From Alteromonadaceae bacterium 2753L.S.0a.02 (lineage in GTDB: Bacteria; Pseudomonadota; Gammaproteobacteria; Pseudomonadales; Cellvibrionaceae), in the NCBI GenBank assembly GCA_007827375.1, contig VISH01000002.1:62001-126000 (forward strand): a DNA stretch of 64,000 nt, read 5' to 3'. The translations under genes were made by a program, and so were the position numbers. The notes under the pieces are model-generated. The model did not search any database. It had not been told where the DNA came from and saw only the letters and a list, made by a program, of their open reading frames with translations. Below are positions 61,768-64,000 of the stretch, piece by piece (position 1 is the first letter of the stretch; each line of letters opens with the position of its first letter).

Positions 61768-62721
61768 TTATTTGCGCAAGTTTTCGATCGCATCGAGGAG
61801 TTTGTCGGCGATAGCGGTGTCGTAGGCGGCATCAATTTCCCGAACGCAGGTAGGGCTGGTCACGTTAATTTCGGTAAGGTAATCACCAATAATGTCGAGG
61901 CCAACAAAAAGCAGGCCTTTCTCAACGAGGCTTGGGGCAACCTGGGCAACGATCCATTTGTCGCGATCACTCAAGGGTTGCGCAACGCCTGTTCCGCCCG
62001 CCGCGAGGTTGCCGCGAGTTTCACCCTCGGCGGGTATGCGAGCCAGACAATAGGGGATCGCCTCTCCGTTAACAACTAGCACGCGTTTGTCGCCGTTGGA
62101 AATATCGGGAATAAATTTTTGCGCCATGATAAAGCTGGAGCCGCCGAGCGTAAGTGTTTCAAGAATTACGCTCACATTGGCATCATCTGGTTTGCAGCGG
62201 AAAATACCACTGCCTCCCATGCCGTCGAGCGGTTTAAAAATAACGTCGTTGTGTTCTCGGTGAAATGCTCGCAGCTGCTCGCTGTCACGGCTTACCAAAA
62301 CCGGCGGGCAGCACTGGCTGAATTGCGTTGCAAAAACTTTTTCATTGCAGTCGCGCAGACTCTGAGGTTTGTTAACAATTAAAGTACCTTGCTGCTCGGC
62401 GCGTTCAAGGATATAGGTCGCATAGATATATTGATTGTCGAATGGTGGGTCTTTTCGCATAAGAACCACATCCAATTCACTTAGATCCCGTATGTTGGCA
62501 TCGCCCAGTGAAAACCAATTTTGCGGGTCTGCTGCTACGCTTAACTCGCGCATATTTGCGCGTGCTTTGCCTTGATCAAGCAGTATATCACCCAGCTCCA
62601 TATAAAATAGACGGTGACCGCGCGCTTGCGCGGCCAGTAACATAGCGAGTGTGGTGTCTTTTTTGTAATGGATTTGTGATATTGGGTCCATTACAACGCC
62701 GATCGCAAGTGCTTGAGCCAA
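61768..62721 (-). CDS. gshB: Glutathione synthetase
   Basis: Joins gamma-glutamylcysteine and glycine (317 aa, ATP-grasp fold). GVVMDPISQIHYKKDTT at the start, FKPLDGMGGSGIFRC (ATP loop) and VGLDIIGDYLTEINVTSP are characteristic. The frame runs to 62766, but the TTG at 62721 has GAGGA seven bases upstream and gives an N-terminus and length (E. coli 316 aa) that fit; the longer form adds 15 residues with no family match. It ends 8 bp before tonB. Confidence 0.95.
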   Translation of the reverse strand: MAQALAIGVVMDPISQIHYKKDTTLAMLLAAQARGHRLFYMELGDILLDQGKARANMRELSVAADPQNWFSLGDANIRDLSELDVVLMRKDPPFDNQYIYATYILERAEQQGTLIVNKPQSLRDCNEKVFATQFSQCCPPVLVSRDSEQLRAFHREHNDVIFKPLDGMGGSGIFRCKPDDANVSVILETLTLGGSSFIMAQKFIPDISNGDKRVLVVNGEAIPYCLARIPAEGETRGNLAAGGTGVAQPLSDRDKWIVAQVAPSLVEKGLLFVGLDIIGDYLTEINVTSPTCVREIDAAYDTAIADKLLDAIENLRK

Positions 62722-62966
62722 AGCCTGTTCCTCAAAATTCGTGATATAGGTTGGCGAAACCGCCAAAGTTGAACGATTATAAAAGGTAAGGCAAATAAAT
62801 TGTTACTTAGATTTCACATTTGATCCAGTGGGCAAAAAACGTAGATTTCTATTTTTTTCAAGCATTTATGGATTACACTGGAAAACTATGTTAAAAGTTG
62901 TCGCTACTTGGTTTATCTGTGTGGCGCAGTCCTCATTACCCTGAGAAACAGAAACAAGGTCACTCT

Positions 62967-63362
62967 ATGGACGTCAATTTAGAGCATTTAAAAGTGATGG
63001 TTATCGACGACAGTAAAACCATCCGGCGAACAGCAGAAACACTGCTGCAGAAAGTTGGATGTACCGTCGTCACGGCAACCGATGGCTTTGACGCCCTCGC
63101 CAAAATTGCCGATACCCGTCCAGATATTATTTTTGTCGATATCATGATGCCCCGCCTCGATGGTTATCAAACCTGTGCATTAATCAAGAATAACAGCGAA
63201 TTTAAATCCACTCCCGTCATTATGCTCTCCAGTAAAGATGGTCTGTTTGACAAGGCCAAAGGGCGTATTGTGGGTTCGGATCAATATCTGACAAAACCGT
63301 TCAGCAAGGGTGAGCTGATCGGTGCGATCGAAGCACACGTAAAAGTGGCTCGCGCGAGTTGA
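62967..63362 (+). CDS. pilG: Twitching-motility response regulator PilG
   Basis: A stand-alone CheY-like receiver (131 aa) of the Pil-Chp chemosensory system, controlling pilus extension. The phospho-acceptor is D58 in DIIFVDIMMPRLDGYQTC; the acidic pair is in MVIDDSKTIRRT, and K in QYLTKPFSKGE. The ATG at 62967 is preceded by an AAGG site; the frame extends to 62898 but the extra residues are not receiver-like. It is the first gene of the pil-chp run. Confidence 0.94.
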   Translation: MDVNLEHLKVMVIDDSKTIRRTAETLLQKVGCTVVTATDGFDALAKIADTRPDIIFVDIMMPRLDGYQTCALIKNNSEFKSTPVIMLSSKDGLFDKAKGRIVGSDQYLTKPFSKGELIGAIEAHVKVARAS

Positions 63363-63409
63363 GCAATCGGGAAAACCAGAGATAAACATCCAGTAGAACT
63401 GGGGGAAAC

Positions 63410-63772
63410 ATGGCCAAAGTGCTAATTGTTGATGATTCACCAACAGAAACCTACAAACTCACCGGCATGCTTGAAAAAAACGGCCATTCGGTGATTGCAG
63501 CTGTTAATGGCGAAGAAGGTGTGGCAACCGCTAAAGCGGAATTGCCCGATCTGATTTTGATGGACATTGTTATGCCTGGGTTAAACGGCTTTCAGGCCAC
63601 CCGGCAACTCAGTAAAGCGCCAGAGACGGCGCACATTCCGGTAATTATCGTTACCACCAAAGATCAGGAAACCGACCGCGTCTGGGGCATGCGCCAGGGT
63701 GCCAAGGCATACCTGACCAAGCCTATCGACGAGAAAGAATTGTTCGCAACCATGAGCAAGGTGGGTGTTTGA
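63410..63772 (+). CDS. pilH: Twitching-motility response regulator PilH
   Basis: A second CheY-like receiver (120 aa) that in Pseudomonas balances PilG by favouring retraction. D52 in LILMDIVMPGLNG, the acidic pair in VLIVDDSPTETYK, and K in AYLTKPIDEKEL. It starts 47 bp after pilG with a GGGGGAAAC ribosome site. Confidence 0.95.
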   Translation: MAKVLIVDDSPTETYKLTGMLEKNGHSVIAAVNGEEGVATAKAELPDLILMDIVMPGLNGFQATRQLSKAPETAHIPVIIVTTKDQETDRVWGMRQGAKAYLTKPIDEKELFATMSKVGV

Positions 63773-63816
63773 TTTGAGGTTAGCGTCTCAGCATACCCCG
63801 CCAGGAGGCGTGGCCT

Positions 63817-64000
63817 GTGAGTGACTCTGCGTTTCAGGCACTGGCCAGCCTCGCTCAGCGCAGCCGCAGTTCTGCGGCCGGCTTGCCCGCCCGACAGGAT
63901 GCCGCACCACGTTGGAGTGGTATCGGCTTTTCGCTATTGGGCCACAATTTTGTTGCACCCATGAGTCATGTTTCTGAACTTATGGAATTACCCGCTGCCA
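63817..64000 (+). CDS. pilI: CheW-like adaptor PilI, truncated by window end
   Basis: The first 61 codons of a CheW-domain protein; the rest lies past base 64000. GTG start with GGAGG eight bases before. A flexible Ala/Ser-rich N-terminus is followed by WSGIGFSLLGHNFVAPMSHV, the first strands of the CheW fold. It is placed right after pilH, as in the Pseudomonas pilGHIJK-chp cluster, where PilI couples receptor PilJ to kinase ChpA. Confidence 0.88.
   Translation, partial: MSDSAFQALASLAQRSRSSAAGLPARQDAAPRWSGIGFSLLGHNFVAPMSHVSELMELPAA

Noticed and set aside
1..64000. tRNA, rRNA, CRISPR array, insertion sequence or prophage
   Set aside because: I found no cloverleaf with a CCA-type acceptor, regularly spaced repeats, transposase, integrase or phage structural genes in the window.

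Overview
The window is ordinary chromosome of a gammaproteobacterium close to the pseudomonads. Many blocks keep the gene order familiar from Pseudomonas: yicC-gmk-rpoZ-spoT-ridA, radC/coaBC-algC-argB, pyrE/crc, argH/algZ-algR-hemCDXY, ubiD-rho-trxA-ppk, hemW-rdgB-metWX-yggTU-proC-yggS/pilTU, and yqgFE-tonB-gshB/pilGHI. Two secreted plant-polysaccharide hydrolases (a GH5 and a lipoprotein GH10 xylanase), a ScrY/LamB-type sugar porin, many c-di-GMP and two-component proteins and roughly 50% GC suggest a cellulolytic marine Cellvibrionaceae member (Teredinibacter/Saccharophagus-like). The genus is inference. I see no rRNA, tRNA, CRISPR array, insertion sequence, prophage or plasmid module.

Layout. 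1-4.3 kb: a truncated porin, OxyR, and a ComB-like phosphatase overlapping nhaA. 4.4-9.7 kb: ridA, spoT, rpoZ, gmk and yicC on the minus strand, then rph divergent. 10-13.5 kb: three exported proteins of unknown role, mutM and the rpmB-rpmG ribosomal pair. 13.7-22.7 kb: GH5, radC, coaBC, a membrane-anchored AlgC, argB, slmA, a DUF4124 protein and pyrE. 23-31.5 kb: crc, argH, algZR and hemCDXY. 31.5-39.5 kb is the accessory part: an SDR coupled to hemY, an MDR oxidoreductase, a DJ-1/PfpI protein, an ECF sigma/anti-sigma pair, the GH10 xylanase, a VOC protein divergent from an XRE-cupin regulator, and a PAS-PAS-GGDEF cyclase. 39.5-48 kb: ubiD, rho, trxA, ppk and a hybrid kinase. 48-57.4 kb: hemW to yggS, interrupted by a TraF-like exported protein and a degenerate GGDEF protein. 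57.4-64 kb: type IV pilus retraction ATPases, ruvX-yqgE, tonB, gshB and the start of the Pil-Chp chemosensory operon.

How the genes work together. Surface motility recurs: pilT/pilU retract pili, pilG/pilH/pilI control them, algZ/algR regulate pili and exopolysaccharide in Pseudomonas, and AlgC makes sugar phosphates for exopolysaccharide and LPS. Stringent response, nucleotide supply and transcription (spoT, rpoZ, gmk, pyrE, rho) form a second group. Haem (hemC, hemD, hemW) and methionine/proline/arginine synthesis form a third. Translational coupling by ATGA or TAATG overlaps is frequent (comB/nhaA, algC/argB, pyrE/DUF4124, hemX/hemY/SDR, metX/metW/DUF4426).

The points most worth a second look are a run of tiny-loop hairpins between rho and ubiD, repeats flanking pilU where pyrimidine genes sit in Pseudomonas, a GGDEF protein whose active site is SPDQF behind a beta-rich periplasmic domain, a SpoT with EFKD in its synthetase site, and several losses relative to Pseudomonas (dut, ppx, pyrRBC). 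I found no convincing evidence of a wholly new multi-gene system.
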